Under the pieces are notes generated by a model. The model was not told the DNA's origin. It did not search any database and saw only the letters and a program-made list of their open reading frames with translations. Positions 10,987-22,395 of a stretch of 64,000 nucleotides of DNA are shown piece by piece. Position 1 is the stretch's first letter, and the number at the start of each line of letters is the position of its first letter. The translations under genes and the position numbers were made by a program. Source of the stretch: Lolium rigidum (Eukaryota > Streptophyta > Magnoliopsida > Poales > Poaceae); NCBI RefSeq assembly GCF_022539505.1, contig NC_061510.1, forward strand, positions 267,663,687 to 267,727,686, in the 5' to 3' direction.

Positions 10987-11883
10987 TGTCGTGGTATCGT
11001 CACGGCATATGCCATAGGGTGGCTAAAGAGAGTGGTTCCTGATATGGTCTACGGTGGTATCCGGATGTGGGTATGGGTACGAGCGACACGGCGACGTACC
11101 CAGGTTCGAGGCCCTCCTGTGGAGGTAACACCTCTACTCCTGCTCTAGAGTGTATATGCAGTATCACAGTACAATGGTGCTCCTTGAGTTGTATCCGGCT
11201 GCGAGGGGAGGCTAGAGGTAGACGAAGGTCTCTCTCCCCGAGCGGTGCTAAGACTAGAACTGAGAAGTAATCGATCGTCCCCCGCGTAGGAGGGGTAGTG
11301 CAGCTTATATAGACGCAGACACTTTACATAGAAGTCCCTATGTCGTACTGGCCGGCTCCGCCGGCTCCGGCTTTTCCGCTCCTTCCTGAGGCGCCTGCGT
11401 CACCAACCATTGAGGCTTGTCCGTCCTTCTGCCGAGGTCAGCGGCGACAGGACGCGCCAAGCGACGTGGGTGAGTTGTCCCTGTCGGAACCGGTAGCCTG
11501 TAGCCGTACGGCGCAGCCTAGGCCATGATGGCTTGTTAGGCACGGGGCACTGTTGCTCCACAGTGCCCCTTAATTTACGGGAGGTGAGATCAGCGTGGAC
11601 TTCTGCACCCGGATCGCCTTTCCAATTCCTTCTCCTTCAAGGCTCACCAGCCGGGAGCCGGTCAGGGAGAGGCATACCAAGCCGGACATGGCGTGTAAAA
11701 GCCGGCCTAGCCACAACGCAGACGGCTATGGCCTAGCCGGCGTGGGGCTAGGGTTAGCCGGCTCGAAAGGCAGCCGGCCACGGCTCCAGCCGGCTGCTCC
11801 TCAGCCGGCCTTTGCCGCGGGCCAGTCGGCCTCGAGCCAACTGTTCCCAGTCCTTTGCCATACCCGGGGTCTTCCTCCCGACA
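10987..11883 (-). repeat. 3' LTR of the Tat element
   Basis: 897 bp; aligns with 35839-36706 over the full length and carries about 30 extra GCCGGC-rich bases near 11775-11805. The reverse-strand TATATAAG corresponds to 11304-11311. The GCCGGCT motif occurs many times here and through the whole element. Confidence 0.92.
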
Positions 11884-11895
11884 TTAGCCCCTGAA
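11884..11895 (-). promoter_or_regulatory. Polypurine tract of the Tat element
   Basis: On the minus strand the sequence CTTCAGGGGCTAA lies directly before the 3' LTR start TGTCGGGAGG, the expected place for plus-strand DNA priming. The tract is short and broken by pyrimidines, as is common in this group. Confidence 0.55.
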
Positions 11896-12403
11896 GCTAG
11901 CGAGATCCTGCGTAGAGAAGGACCTGGGCAGGTTACCCTGACCGTTTAGTCGTTGATCCCATAGGTTTTATTTGAGAAGCACTGGAGGGGCCGGCTGGGA
12001 ATCTTCCTCCAGCCGGCTGCGCCCTCTTCCGGCTTGTCCGTCCGGCTGTCGCTCTAGCCGGACGCCGCTTTTGTTTTTGCGGATTTGATTTTTACAAGTG
12101 TTGGAGATGTCTCTGGCTTGCTGAGAAGGCGCGGGCCGGTTCCAGATGATGACGTTCGGCTGCCGCGTGGGCGCGCCGGAGTCTCCGCCGCCTCGAATCC
12201 TGTGCCACAACTTGATCGGCTCTAATGGAATCTCTCTGTCATGTCGTTTCGCCTGGTCACATCAATGTTCCCCCGGATCTTCTGCGGTCGTGGGTGACGT
12301 GGCGCTGCCGTTACTAGTAACTGCCGGCGGTGTGGGGAGATCGTGGGCGCAGTTAATCCCACGTCGCCGCCCACAATAGCCACTTCGGCACTTGTCAGGC
12401 GGT
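11896..12403 (+). promoter_or_regulatory. Upstream region of the antisense gene
   Basis: No coding sequence is recognised. It contains several CCGGCT motifs, a CCACAATAGCC (CAAT-like) at about 12371 and leads into a canonical TATA box. It lies between the element's 3' LTR and the divergently placed antisense gene and is inferred to be its promoter. Confidence 0.5.
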
Positions 12404-12411
12404 TATAAATA
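12404..12411 (+). promoter_or_regulatory. TATA box of the antisense gene
   Basis: TATAAATA followed by GGGGCGGGGC and, about 30 bases downstream, a pyrimidine-rich patch (12436-12462) typical of plant core promoters. No ATG occurs between the expected start site near 12435 and 12704, so 12704 is the first start codon. Confidence 0.7.
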
Positions 12412-12703
12412 GGGGCGGGGCGGCATCGAGGCAGCCTCCCCGCACTCCTTCTTCTTCCTCGCGCCCGCTGCTTCGTTTCTCTCTCCGCTTCTCGCAATTC
12501 CTCGCGCGCTCGCTGATCTCGCCGGCGGAACTTCGGCCGCTCTTCGCGTCCGGACGCGGGTGTGCCTCTCCGTCGATCCGCCGCCGCCGCGCACAAGTTC
12601 CGGCGCCACGGGTGGCCGTCCGTCCGCGGCGGGCTCTTCTCCGCCACGCTCTCCGCCGTCAAGCTCTTCGCCGACGTCGTCTGCCTCCTCCAACTCGGTG
12701 GAG

Positions 12704-15700
12704 ATGGCGCTCCCGAGTGGTTCGTGGGAGGGCTCGAACATTACTGACGACAACATCACGCGCCTCGTGCGCCTCCGCCGGATTCCGCCGCAGGTGCGGG
12801 CGCGCGTCCGGCGAACGAGGTGGCGCCGCAGGAGCCCGGTGAATGGGTTGTCTTCGGCGCCCACTTCGAGCGGGGGTTTGGCCTGCCGGCCTCCGCCTTC
12901 TTCAGGTACTTTCTTGACTTCTTCGTCCTGCAGCCGCACCACCTGCCGGCGAACGCCATCGTCACCCTCAGCTGCTATGTGGCCTTCTGTGAGGGCTACG
13001 CTGGCTTGTGGCTGGATGTCGACTTCTGGAGTCGGCTCTTCTTCATCAAGGCGCAAACCACCGACGGCCAGCTGCGGGCCTACGGTGCCGCCTCCCTCTA
13101 CTCGCGCCCGTCAACACCGCTTCCGAAGATCCCAACGGTGGACTCGGAGAAGAAATGGCAGACGACGTTCTTCTACGTGAAGAACGAGAACCCGGGGTTC
13201 GACTGGGTGAACCTGCCGGAATACTCGCCGGATCCGCCTGTCGCCAAGCTGAACTGGGGCCACTGCCCCAGGCCGGCCGACCCGGAGGCGGAGGTGAACA
13301 TGCTCTGGCAGCTCCTCCGGGACTACGTCAATGACGAGCGGCTGGTGGCCAGTGACCTCCTGTGCTGCTACATCTCTCGCCGGGTGCTGCCGCTGCAGGC
13401 GCGCTCCCACAAGATCTGCCACATGAGTGGCCAGTTCGACCCCACCCGGACATCGAAGCTGGAGCTTTCCAAGGCGGCGGTGGCCAGGCGGGTCAACTTC
13501 GTCTCCCAGGCCCGGTTGCCTGACAACTGGGGATGGGGGATGGAGCCTTTCAACCGGGCGGAGCCGCCACCAGTGGTACGTCTTCTTTTCATCTCGCCAA
13601 TTGCCGGCTTGCGGCTGCTTGGCCGGCTTACCTCATCTATGTGTTGTTTGCAGAACTTCACCCGGCAGCAAGACGAGGACGGCGACTTGGCGCTGAAGGT
13701 GTGGACGCCGGATCACGTTGATCCGGCTGACCAAGCTGGCAACGACGAGAGTCCAGAGGCCGCCGACCAGGGCGCCCAGGGGCATGACGACCCGCCGCCT
13801 TCTCTGCAGCCGAATGGGGGGGAGCAGGAGGTGGACATGCCGCCTCCCCCAGGCGCCGATTCGCGCGGTGCCCTTGTCGGTGAGGGCTCATGCGGCTTCT
13901 GCGTCCATGCCTAAGGGGCGGAAGCGGACCACCGCCCAGCACAAGCAGCGCCGGAAGGGCCCGAAGGCGGTCCCGGAAGCTACCGGGTGAGTCTCTCTTT
14001 CTCTTTTCTTTTGTTTGATTCCTTTTCTTTCTTCTTTTTTCTTATTCTTTTCTCATCCGTCTGATCTCGGGCCGCCATCAAGTTTGCCAAGGGCGTCGGC
14101 TCCGGCTTCGGCTCGGCCCCTGACGTAGCATCGCCGCCGCCTTTGCACCGACGGAGGAGGGAGCTGACTCCGCAGACGCCGTCCCGAGCGCGCACGCCGC
14201 CGACTTTTCCGCCGCCTGCTGCGGGTGCGGGGACATCTTCTACACCTCCGCCGACTGCGCCTGGATCCAGCGCCCAGGGAGAGCCGACTCGCCGCGCCGG
14301 CCAGCCCACCATCGATGATCCCTTTCCGCGCCGCCGGCCTCTGATGTCGGCCGCTGGAGCCGGCGGGATCGTGCCCGAGGGGAGCCAGCGGGGCCGCGCC
14401 CGAGGTGGTTGTCCTCGACGCGAGTCCTCCGGAGGCACCGGTGCCACCAGGGCCTGCTGCTACCGCCGGCCCAGGAGGTCAACCAGCGCCGGCTCCGGCT
14501 TCGGAGCCGCCGAGGGAGGAGCCGGCACGCCCCTCCAGCGCATACGCCCGTGCGCTGGTCAAGGCCAAGGCCTCAGCGAAGGAGCCGCTGGTGAGCTTGC
14601 ACGTATCTCCGGCCGCCTCGCTCCAGAATGTCGTGTCTGCCCCAGACTCCAGCCTGGGCTCAGCGGGCACCATGGAGAAGGTGTGACGCGACGCTGACGT
14701 GCACGAGGTGACGAGCAAGGAGGGGAACAGGGGAACGCATCCATGGAGATGTTCATCTCTGATTTCCGCGCCTTCACCAAGGCCGGCGCCGTTGAATCCG
14801 ACAGCCGCCTGACGCGGATGGAGAGGGTGAATAGGGTAAGTTCTTCACATATCTTTTGCAATTTAGTATAGTCTTGGTAGCCCTCCGGGGCGCAGGCAGG
14901 CTGCAATATAGCCGGCTTGGGCTCCGCTCTTGTTTTGACCTTCTGGCTTCTTCTCGCAATCGGTGACCGACAAGCGGACCGCCCTGTACAACAAGCTTGT
15001 GGCCAGCTACCACAAGGCAAAAGGCGACCGTGCCGACATGGCCCGCGAGCTGGAGGCTGCCCGAGGTGAGACTTCTTCTTTGTGATTCTTCCTTTTTATC
15101 TTTGTTCCAACCGGCTGACGGCTTTGGTTTTGCCAGCTTGCAGCTGCCACTGCCCGAGTTCCACAGCTGGAGGCGGATCTTCGCGCTGTCCGCGCGCAAT
15201 GTGCTGAGAGCGAGAAGGCGGTCCAGGCTGCGGCTGCTAAGGTGCAGGAGACCGATGGGGAGCTGGCACGCCTGCGCCGGCTCGAAGCCAGCCACCGCAC
15301 CGAGCTCGACTCCGTCAAACGGGTGGAGCAGGAGAAGGTGGATGCCCTTAACAACCGGCTGAGCAAAGTGGACGGGCAATGCCGGAAGCTTCGTGAGGAG
15401 GTGAACTCCAAGTCCGAGGAGTTATCCGCCACAGCCAAACGCTGGGTGTCCGAGATCAGCGCGCTCGACCGCGGCTTGGCGGGTGAGTCTTGTTTTTTTT
15501 ATCATTTTCTTCCGTCCCTTGCCGGCTTTCGGCTGTCGGCTGCCGGCATGAGTTGATGTTGGTAGTCTGCAGCTGGAACATTTTTGGGTATTTTCCGGCT
15601 TGTCGCCAGTCTCTTGCTTCTTACTTCGATATCTCCATCTTCGGGCTGGTGGCAGGCGGCGTTCTTGCGCCGGCTGCCGCCAGGCTTTGCTCTAAACTTT

Positions 15701-16503
15701 AATATCTCCATCTTCGGGCTGGTGGCAGGCGACGTTCTTGCGCCGGCTGCCGCCAGGCTTTTACTCTAGACTTCGATATCTCCATCTTCGGGCTGGTGGC
15801 AGGCGGCGTTCTTGCGCCGGCTGCCGCCAGGCTTTTACTTTGAAATTTTGCATTTTTCCTGTCCATTCCCCGGCTTGCGGCTGATACCGCTGGCAGGGAC
15901 CTGCCGGCTGGTGTCAGTCGGATTTACAGGTTTTTTGACATGCTTCTTTTTGCAGCGGCTTTCCCCGAGGCGCAGCAGGCGGCACTGGACGCGGCCGGCA
16001 GGGCGCGGGATGCCCGGAGGCAGGCTACGGGCGAGGGGAGCTCGGAGTATTTCTCCATGGACGATTATCTTGCTTCCATGGCCGCCCGCGTCGAGCCGAT
16101 CACCATGCTGGGCTACGAGCTTCGGAAGGCGGCGGAGGAGCTTTTCCGGCTGTTGTGGCCGACGGAGACGCTGCCGGGCGAGCTCGCCAACTTGATCAGC
16201 TGGCTCGAGAAGGCACCATACCGCTTCCTCGACTCGAAGGACTCGGCCGCACGTGCTGGTGCCGACATGGCCCTCTCCGTTGTGCTCTCTTCGTATGATG
16301 AGGTAAACCTCGACCAGCTGGAGAATCGGCGAGCCGGCATGGAGGATGCCCTCAGCGTGGAGACCAAAAGTCGCCGGCTTGCGCGAGCCTGCGCCATCGC
16401 CGACTTCGTCAACAAGGGCATTTTCATTGAGGACCCGAATCCGCCTGAAGAGGAGGAGGAGGAAGCCGAAGATGAAGACATGGCGGACGCGGACGCGCCT
16501 TAG
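12704..16503 (+). pseudogene. Antisense accessory gene of the Tat element (putative gypsy-type transposase-like family, PF04195-like)
   Basis: A spliced plus-strand gene antisense to gag-pol. Likely exons are 12704-13575, 13654-13986, 14083-14835, 14960-15065, 15137-15482 and 15956-16503, with GT donors GTACGT, GTGAGT, GTAAGT, GTGAGA and GTGAGT. The first exon encodes a plant-mobile-type domain (GEWVVFGAHF, FWSRLFFIKAQTTDG, LLCCYISRRVLPLQAR) recognised from the Pfam family named 'putative gypsy type transposon'. Later exons encode a basic, Pro/Ala-rich linker, a charged coiled coil (exon 5) and an acidic C-terminus ending DEDMADADAP. Lesions: a frameshift at about 12800-12820, another near 13880, a TGA for the expected Trp at 14684-14686, a frameshift near 14735, and AA instead of AG at the exon 4 acceptor (14958-14959). 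The biochemical role of the family is unknown to me; it is not a characterised transposase. Confidence 0.75.
15622..15840 (+). repeat. 73-74 bp tandem repeat, three copies, in an intron of the antisense gene
   Basis: Copies begin near 15622, 15696 and 15769 and share ATCTCCATCTTCGGGCTGG, GGCAGGCG and CTTGCGCCGGCTGCCGCCAG with few differences. It lies wholly inside the 473 bp intron before the last exon and accounts for much of that intron's length. Confidence 0.85.
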
Positions 16504-17176
16504 GCGGATCCGGTGGCCGACTCCAATGCTCCGCCGGCTGGTCCTCCTCCCGCCGATGCTTAAATTATCCTGTTTGCTTATTTTCTTGCTTTTGCCAAAG
16601 ATAATCGTTAAATCCCCAGAATGCCAGGTGTAGATGTAAGACAATATTATTATCTTTTTTATGAAGTGGCACTTTAATGTGTTAGTTAATCATTTTATGC
16701 TTCGGCTTGTTTTTTCCCGATTCATTTGTTTTTTCTCATCCGCCCCACTCTTTGGCTTTGCTCTCGCCAACCATACAGCTGGGTTGCGGTCTGTAGCCGG
16801 ATCGAGAGTGGGCTGCTGGGTGAGGTCGATAATACTTCAGTCAAACGAGCCGAGTTAGACATGCCGGTGCTTTTATGAAAATTTGGACAAAAATGTCGAG
16901 TCGCTTTTTCTCTTTCTCTTAGTCGTTTTTTGCGTGCCGGCTCCATAAGCATCTACTCCCGCCAGTCGGTCAGCCGGGTTGCAGTCTACTGCTAGTTCGG
17001 GAGCTGGCTATCCAGAAGTCGAATCACGGTACTAATCCGGCTGAGCGAGAGGGTTCAAGCCAGTCGGCGAAAGCAATATAGTGCGAAAAAATCGTTGATA
17101 CCAGGCCCACTCGGCGCAAGCTTTTTCATTAACAAGAGCTACAAAAGGGATACAAGGGATACATACATTCCTCTCC
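16504..17176. other. Spacer between convergent antisense gene and integrase ends
   Basis: An AT-richer stretch holding the presumed 3' ends of two converging transcripts: the antisense gene from the left and gag-pol from the right. No ORF with family resemblance. CCGGCT motifs continue at lower density. Confidence 0.5.
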
Positions 17177-18475
17177 TCAAGTGTAAAATGGGCGGAGCAG
17201 GTTGACATTCCAGGGACGTTTAGTCTCCTCGTCAGCCCTGTCCGGCTTGTTTTTCTTGGCCTCTTGGGCATCTATGAGATAGTAGGAATCATTGCCTACC
17301 GCCTTGCTCACGATGAAGGGACCTTCCCATGGGGATGATAGTTTGTGTTGTCCGCCTGTCCGTTGGATCAGCCGGAGCACTACGTCTCCTTCTCGGAATG
17401 CTAAGGGCTGGACCTTCCGGCTGTGATAGCGTCGGAGGCTTTACTGGTAGATGGTGGATCTGGACACGGCCAGCAGCCGGGCCTCTTCGACCAGGTCGAC
17501 TCCATCTTTGCAAGCTTCTTTGGCTTCGGCTTCTGTGTAGAGCTTGATTCTTGGCGCATCGTGCTCGATGTCAGTCGGCAGGACGGCTTCAGCTCCATAT
17601 ATGAGGAAGAATGGTGTGAAGCCGACTGAGCGGTTAGGCGTGGTGCGCAGGCTCCAGAGTACATTGGGCAGCTCTTCAATCCAGCAGCCGGCTGCTCGCT
17701 CAAGCGGCTCCACCAACTGGGGCCGGATGCCGGCTATGATCAAGCTGTTGGCTTTCTCCACCTGCCCATTGGATTCAAGGTGCGCCACGGACGCTATGTC
17801 CATCTGGATCCCCATTTCCTCGCAATAGCGAGAGAAGATGCCTTGGGCGAAGTTGCTGCCGTTGTCGGTGATGATGCTGTGGGGATAGCCATACCGCACG
17901 ATGATTTCCTTTAGGAACGTGACGGCTGTGGACCCGTCCAGCTTCTTGATCGGCTTGGCCTCGATCCACTTGGTGAATTTGTCAATCATCACCAAGAGGT
18001 GCGTCATGCCGCCTCGGGCGGTTCTGAATGGGCCAACCATGTCCAGGCCCCATACGGCAAATGGCCATGTGATGGGGATGGTTTTCAAAGCGGAAGCCGG
18101 CGCATGCCTCTTCTTGGCGAAACGCTGGCAACCTTTGCATTTCTTCACTAGCTCTTCTGCATCTCTTAGCGCAGTCGGCCAGTAGAAACCATGCTGGAAG
18201 GCTTTGCCTACTATGGCTCTGGAGGAGGCGTGGTGTCCGCACTCTCCTTGATGGATTTCCCGTAGGAGTTCAATCCCTTCAGCCGGCTCGACACACTGCT
18301 GGAACACCCCACTTACGCTGCGTTTGTACAGCTGGTGGTTGATGATTGTATAGGCCTTGGCCCTTCTCTCAATCTGCCTGGCTTGGACCCTGTCCTCGGG
18401 CAATATGCCATCTGTCAGGTAGGAGAGGAATTCTTGTGCCCATGATGGTATGCATCTTATTTCGAATACGCTGAA
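17177..18475 (-). pseudogene. Integrase domain of the Tat element
   Basis: From the frame at 18475 it reads an H-H-C-C zinc-binding domain (HQGECGHH...CKGCQ) and the catalytic core with D121 (GLDMVGPF), D180 (IITDNGSNF) and E216 (SNGQVEKAN), counting from the Met codon at 18403; the D-E spacing is 35. The C-terminal part (VVLRLIQRTGG, WEGPFIVSKAV, YYLIDAQE) ends at TGA 17177. Two lesions: a TAA at 17441-17443 where a glutamine codon (CAA) is expected, and a one-base shift in an A run at about 18472-18480 that disconnects integrase from the upstream pol frame. All catalytic residues are retained. Integrase would insert the element's DNA copy into the nuclear genome as part of the Gag-Pol polyprotein. 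Confidence 0.9.
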
Positions 18476-18480
18476 AAAAG

Positions 18481-18672
18481 GGCCTCCTGCATGGGAGCTT
18501 CCGGGTTCGACTGCATGGTCGTCGGGTTCGGCTGTGGAGCCGGCGGGTTCAGTTGAGAAGCCCCCGAGTTTGGCTGAGAAGCCCCCGGGTTTGGCTGAGA
18601 AGCCCCCGGGTTCGACTGTGGAGCCGGCGGGTTTGGCTGAGAAGCCCCCGACTTGGACTGTGAAGCCCCCGG
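18481..18672 (-). repeat. PGASQ-type repeat linker between RNase H and integrase
   Basis: On the minus strand it encodes repeats such as PGASQPNPGASQPNSGASQ and PPAPQSN, a Pro/Asn/Ser/Gln-rich low-complexity linker, continued at 30811-30850 on the other side of the nested element. At DNA level it is a degenerate minisatellite built on GAAGCCCCCGGGTTTG. The second Gypsy element inserted into this array at CCCGG. Confidence 0.8.
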
Positions 18673-19058
18673 TGACATAGGCATCCCCAATGGGCCTGCC
18701 GATGATGGTACCCGGGGTTTACTGAAGGCCCACTACCCGAAGAATAAGAAGATTCGGAAGCCCAAGATATTGTTAAGGAAAGCTAGAGTTGTAATAGGAA
18801 GCATTATTTGTAATCTTGCGGGAGGAGTTAGAAACCTTCCCGGACTGCGTAACTTGTACAATACGAATCCCTCGGCTCCGCCTCCTATATAAGGAGGAGT
18901 CGAGGGACACGAAAGGCATCGAATCATTGTTTCTCAAACCCTAGTTTTCATATTCGTCGAGTACTTTTCGGCTGAAACCTTCGAGATCTACTTGCCCTCT
19001 ACATCCAACTAAACCCTAGTCTACAATCCGTAGGCATTGACAAGTTGATACCTTGTCA
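18673..19058 (+). repeat. 5' LTR of the second Gypsy element
   Basis: 386 bp, TGACATAGG to CCTTGTCA. The promoter signal TATATAAG is at 18886-18893, within the small palindrome CTCCT-ATATA-AGGAG. Confidence 0.92.
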
Positions 19059-19060
19059 AT

Positions 19061-19077
19061 TGGCGCCGTCTGTGGGA
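19061..19077 (+). promoter_or_regulatory. Primer-binding site
   Basis: TGGCGCCGTCTGTGGGA, two bases after the LTR; this GGCGCC-type site is usual in Tat/Athila-like Gypsy elements. Confidence 0.85.
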
Positions 19078-19104
19078 TCTAGAGGCGACAAGGAGCTGAT
19101 CTCG

Positions 19105-21430
19105 ATGGCACGTTCAAGATCGTCGACTTCATCGGTAGCAAGCAACATCATGGAGAGAGGTAAACAGATCGAAACTGGTCTCGTTGATTTTATTCCTCAC
19201 CCGCCCTCCCGTTTGGATGCATATGCGTATCTGGAGGAGCCCATGATGATGACGTTTGGAAAATTCCACTTCCACGTCGAGAAAGAAGGATCGTATCGTC
19301 TCGAAGTTCCGATCTCGTCGGGATTATCGGCGGATGGTCTTGATTTCTCAAACTCAGTATCATCCGTCGAGTCAAGCGACAAGGAGATTTCGTCGCCACG
19401 CTTCATCGGCAGCAGGGCAAGTGAAAAACTCGCCAAAATCTTCGGCGACATGTCCTTCGAGTCATCGGCGGACTCCTATATAAGCGATGATTCGAGCGAC
19501 ACCGATAGCTTCGACTTCATCGACAAATCCATCTCTATTGGGAAGGTCTTCACCAATCTCTATGATGGTGTCACCGAACCAAGCAAAGCGAAAACTCCAA
19601 AATATCACCAAGTTTATGCCATTGGAGAAGCAAGTCGCGATCTAGAGGAAACATCAGAGGCTTTCGACGATTTGGGAAATCCTTATGTCGATCCCTCAGA
19701 TCTAAGGAGAGGTTTGGGCACTAAATATGTCGGGCCCACACCACGTGCCGAGTTCAACTCCCACAAGCAGCCCGGGATAGAGCTGCGAAAGCTTTAGATG
19801 GCTCGAACCAATGGAGACAAGCTGCTACGATCGAAGAACTGCAAGCTTATCAATATAGACTCGCCCGAGCTGGAAGAGAATTGGAAAAACGAGGCAGTCT
19901 GCCTTGAACGAGAAGAAGGGAGGCAGCTTCCGCATCAAGCGGGCGACGAGCGGAATTAAGTCGACACTCGAAACTTCGGGAGATAGTCACAGAGAAGCTC
20001 GGAGAAGAGCAAGATCTCGGCTGCAAAATATACCGGAAGCTGAAAGAGAAACTCTAATCCAAAACCTCGACATGTCCTTTATGTCAATCGACACGAGGGG
20101 GAATATTATCCCAAAAACACCGGAAGCAGGGTACATGGCGACACAAGCTTTCATCTTAGCGTCCGAGGCCACCTCCCGGAGATCCAAGAGAAGCGTTGTA
20201 CAACATGGCCATGGCGGGATGTGGAGCCATGGGAGCAGCGTTCACGGCTACACCTCCCGAAGAAAGCGCAAGGCAAAATAGTCCGAGACCTACCACAGCA
20301 GTACAAGATCCACCAAGAGCAAGTGGAGCCAGGGACACAGCAACTCAGGCCAGAGTCGATAGAGCGCGACAAGAAAGAAGGGAACGTCGGCATTCACCAG
20401 AACTTGCTGAAGAGGACATGTGTGGACTTCCATGTTTCACACGACGGGTCCAAAAAACTCGAGTTCCATCAGGATTCAAGCTACCCGATAGCTTCAAAAA
20501 ATTCGATGGCCTGCAAGACCCCGAGGATTGGCTGGTGGATTACCTCGAGACAGTAAAATTGATAGGTGGGACCAGAGCGATAGCCATGCAAAGCATCCGG
20601 ATACATCCGAGCGGAGCCGCCGGATCATGGATAAAAAAGCTTCCCCCGGGTTCCATCGACAGTTCGGGAAAGTTTCGAGGACGTGTTTATCAAGAATTTC
20701 CGGTCAACCTGCAAGAAACCTGCGACACTAGAGGAATTGAGGTCATGTCGACAAAAGCATGATGAATCAATGAGGAAGTACATCCAAAGGTGGAACATCA
20801 TAAAAAACTCGGCGAGAAAATATATCCGACGAAAGAGCGATAGATGCATTTGTTGTAGGAGTTCGACGAGGAGATTTCGTGGAAGACTTGGGGAGGACAA
20901 ACCCAAGAACAGTATCAGCTTTAATGGAGATAGCAAACAGATGGGCAGATGGCGAAGATGCGGTACATAACAAACGACATAGGTCCCCAGAGGAAGATCG
21001 CAGTCGAAATTTTCAAAGTAGACGTCGATTCCCCCATCAATTTTCAAGTTACGATGCACCTGGCCAAATATCGGCTGGCTTTCGGGGAAACAATGGAGGA
21101 AACAGTAGGGATGACTACCAGAGAAGTAATGCACAGCAAGGCGACAATAGAGATAACAGGCAAAATAGCGGGCCAAGGTTCCAGAGACCTTTTGTGTCTC
21201 CCGAAGAGATGATGAACGGGCCATGTCAGATGCATTTCTTTCTCGATAGCAATGGAAAAAGACAGTCAGGACACTTGCAAAAGGATTGCCGAAATTTCCA
21301 GGCAATGTTAAGATGGGCAGGACATGCAAATGCTCGGGCAGCTCACGAAATCCTCAAGGACCTAGGAGTGAGATTCACTTGCCACCTCCTCCCGCGGTCA
21401 CGGACGAAAATCGACATCAGCTCAGAATAG
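19105..21430 (+). pseudogene. gag of the second Gypsy element, frameshifted
   Basis: The first ATG after the primer site opens a 231-codon frame to 19797 rich in Ser and acidic residues. Homology to Tat gag then moves between frames near 19790, 19900, 20160, 20665 and 20815. The retrotransposon gag core is readable as FKKFDGLQDPEDWLVDYLE (about 20490), SWIKKLPPGSI (about 20625), FIKNFRSTCKKPATLEELR and VEDLGRTNPRTVSALMEIA (about 20880). The last frame ends at TAG 21428-21430. Gag would form the particle that encloses element RNA; this copy cannot make it. The start was chosen as the first Met downstream of the primer site that opens a long frame. Confidence 0.75.
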
Positions 21431-22383
21431 CGGCAGCACCTGCTCCACCGCCCTACGTCGATCCTAACTCTAACGGAGCGGTCTCGATGATTCAGAAAGG
21501 CAGGCCATCCAATAGAGCTCAGAAAGTAATCTCGCGACATGTGTTTATGGCAGAGAAGATGCCACCACCAACAGTCGAGTACCTTAACTGGTCAGGGCAA
21601 GATATTGGCTTCACAATAGCTGATCATCCACAGCAAGTTCCTCGACCAGGGCAGTCAGCACTGATCTTACCGGCAGTAATTGCGGGATTCGATGTATCTC
21701 GAGTATTCATAGATGGCGGCAGCAACCTAAACCTTATGTACGCAGATACGCTAAGGAAGATGAATATTTCCCTCGCAAATTTGAAACCAACCGACACACG
21801 TTTCCACGGCATCACACCGGAGAAGCCAAGTTACCCACGGGGAAGATCAATCTCGACGTTCGGTTTGGGACCCGAGAAAACTACGGGATAGAGAGGTTGG
21901 AATTCGAAGTTGTGGATTTCCCGTCGCAGATATCATGCTTTGTTGGGGCGACCAGCATATGCCGGGTTTATGGCGGTACCACATTACACGTACTTGCTTT
22001 GGAGGTTACCTGGACCTAAGGGACCAATCACAGTCAAAGGAAGCTTCGCGCTAGCCGATAAATGCGACAAAGATTTTCATCGACTATCAGAAACTTTCGG
22101 GATGCAGGCAGAGTATGCATCGTCAAGGCTCATGACTGATTATGATGTGCTTGCCGGACGTAGGGAGGCCCAACAAGGAATCAACTTTCAATACGAGCAA
22201 AAGATTCTAAGGAAGTGCGGATTCACCCGACGGATCCGAAGAAAACGACGTCCATCGCAACAAACATGGACCTCGCATAGGAAAGCGCGCTCGTCGAGTT
22301 CCTCCGTGAGCACTGGAAAATCTTCGCATGGTGTCCAGCTGACATGCCAGGAGTACCCAGGGAACTTGCCGAGCACCACCTAA
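21431..22383 (+). pseudogene. Protease region of the second Gypsy element, frameshifted
   Basis: The retropepsin-like motif VFIDGGSNLNLMY (about 21702) corresponds to the aspartic protease active site in this lineage (DGGS in place of DTGA). Downstream, YHALLGRPAYAGFMAVPHY (about 21930) is the conserved end of the domain but lies in a different frame from the active site, so a frameshift falls at about 21880-21905. A further shift near 22385 separates this from RT. The enzyme would cut the Gag-Pol precursor. Confidence 0.75.
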
Positions 22384-22395
22384 ACTTGGATCCTA

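Noticed and set aside
12820..13914. Treating 12820-13914 as a complete independent gene
   Set aside because: Its apparent start is a GTG inside a conserved domain; the natural ATG at 12704 is in another frame because of a nearby frameshift, and homologous sequence continues through further exons.
15622..15840. CRISPR-like array
   Set aside because: Copies are contiguous 73-74 bp tandem repeats without unique spacers, in a plant retrotransposon intron.
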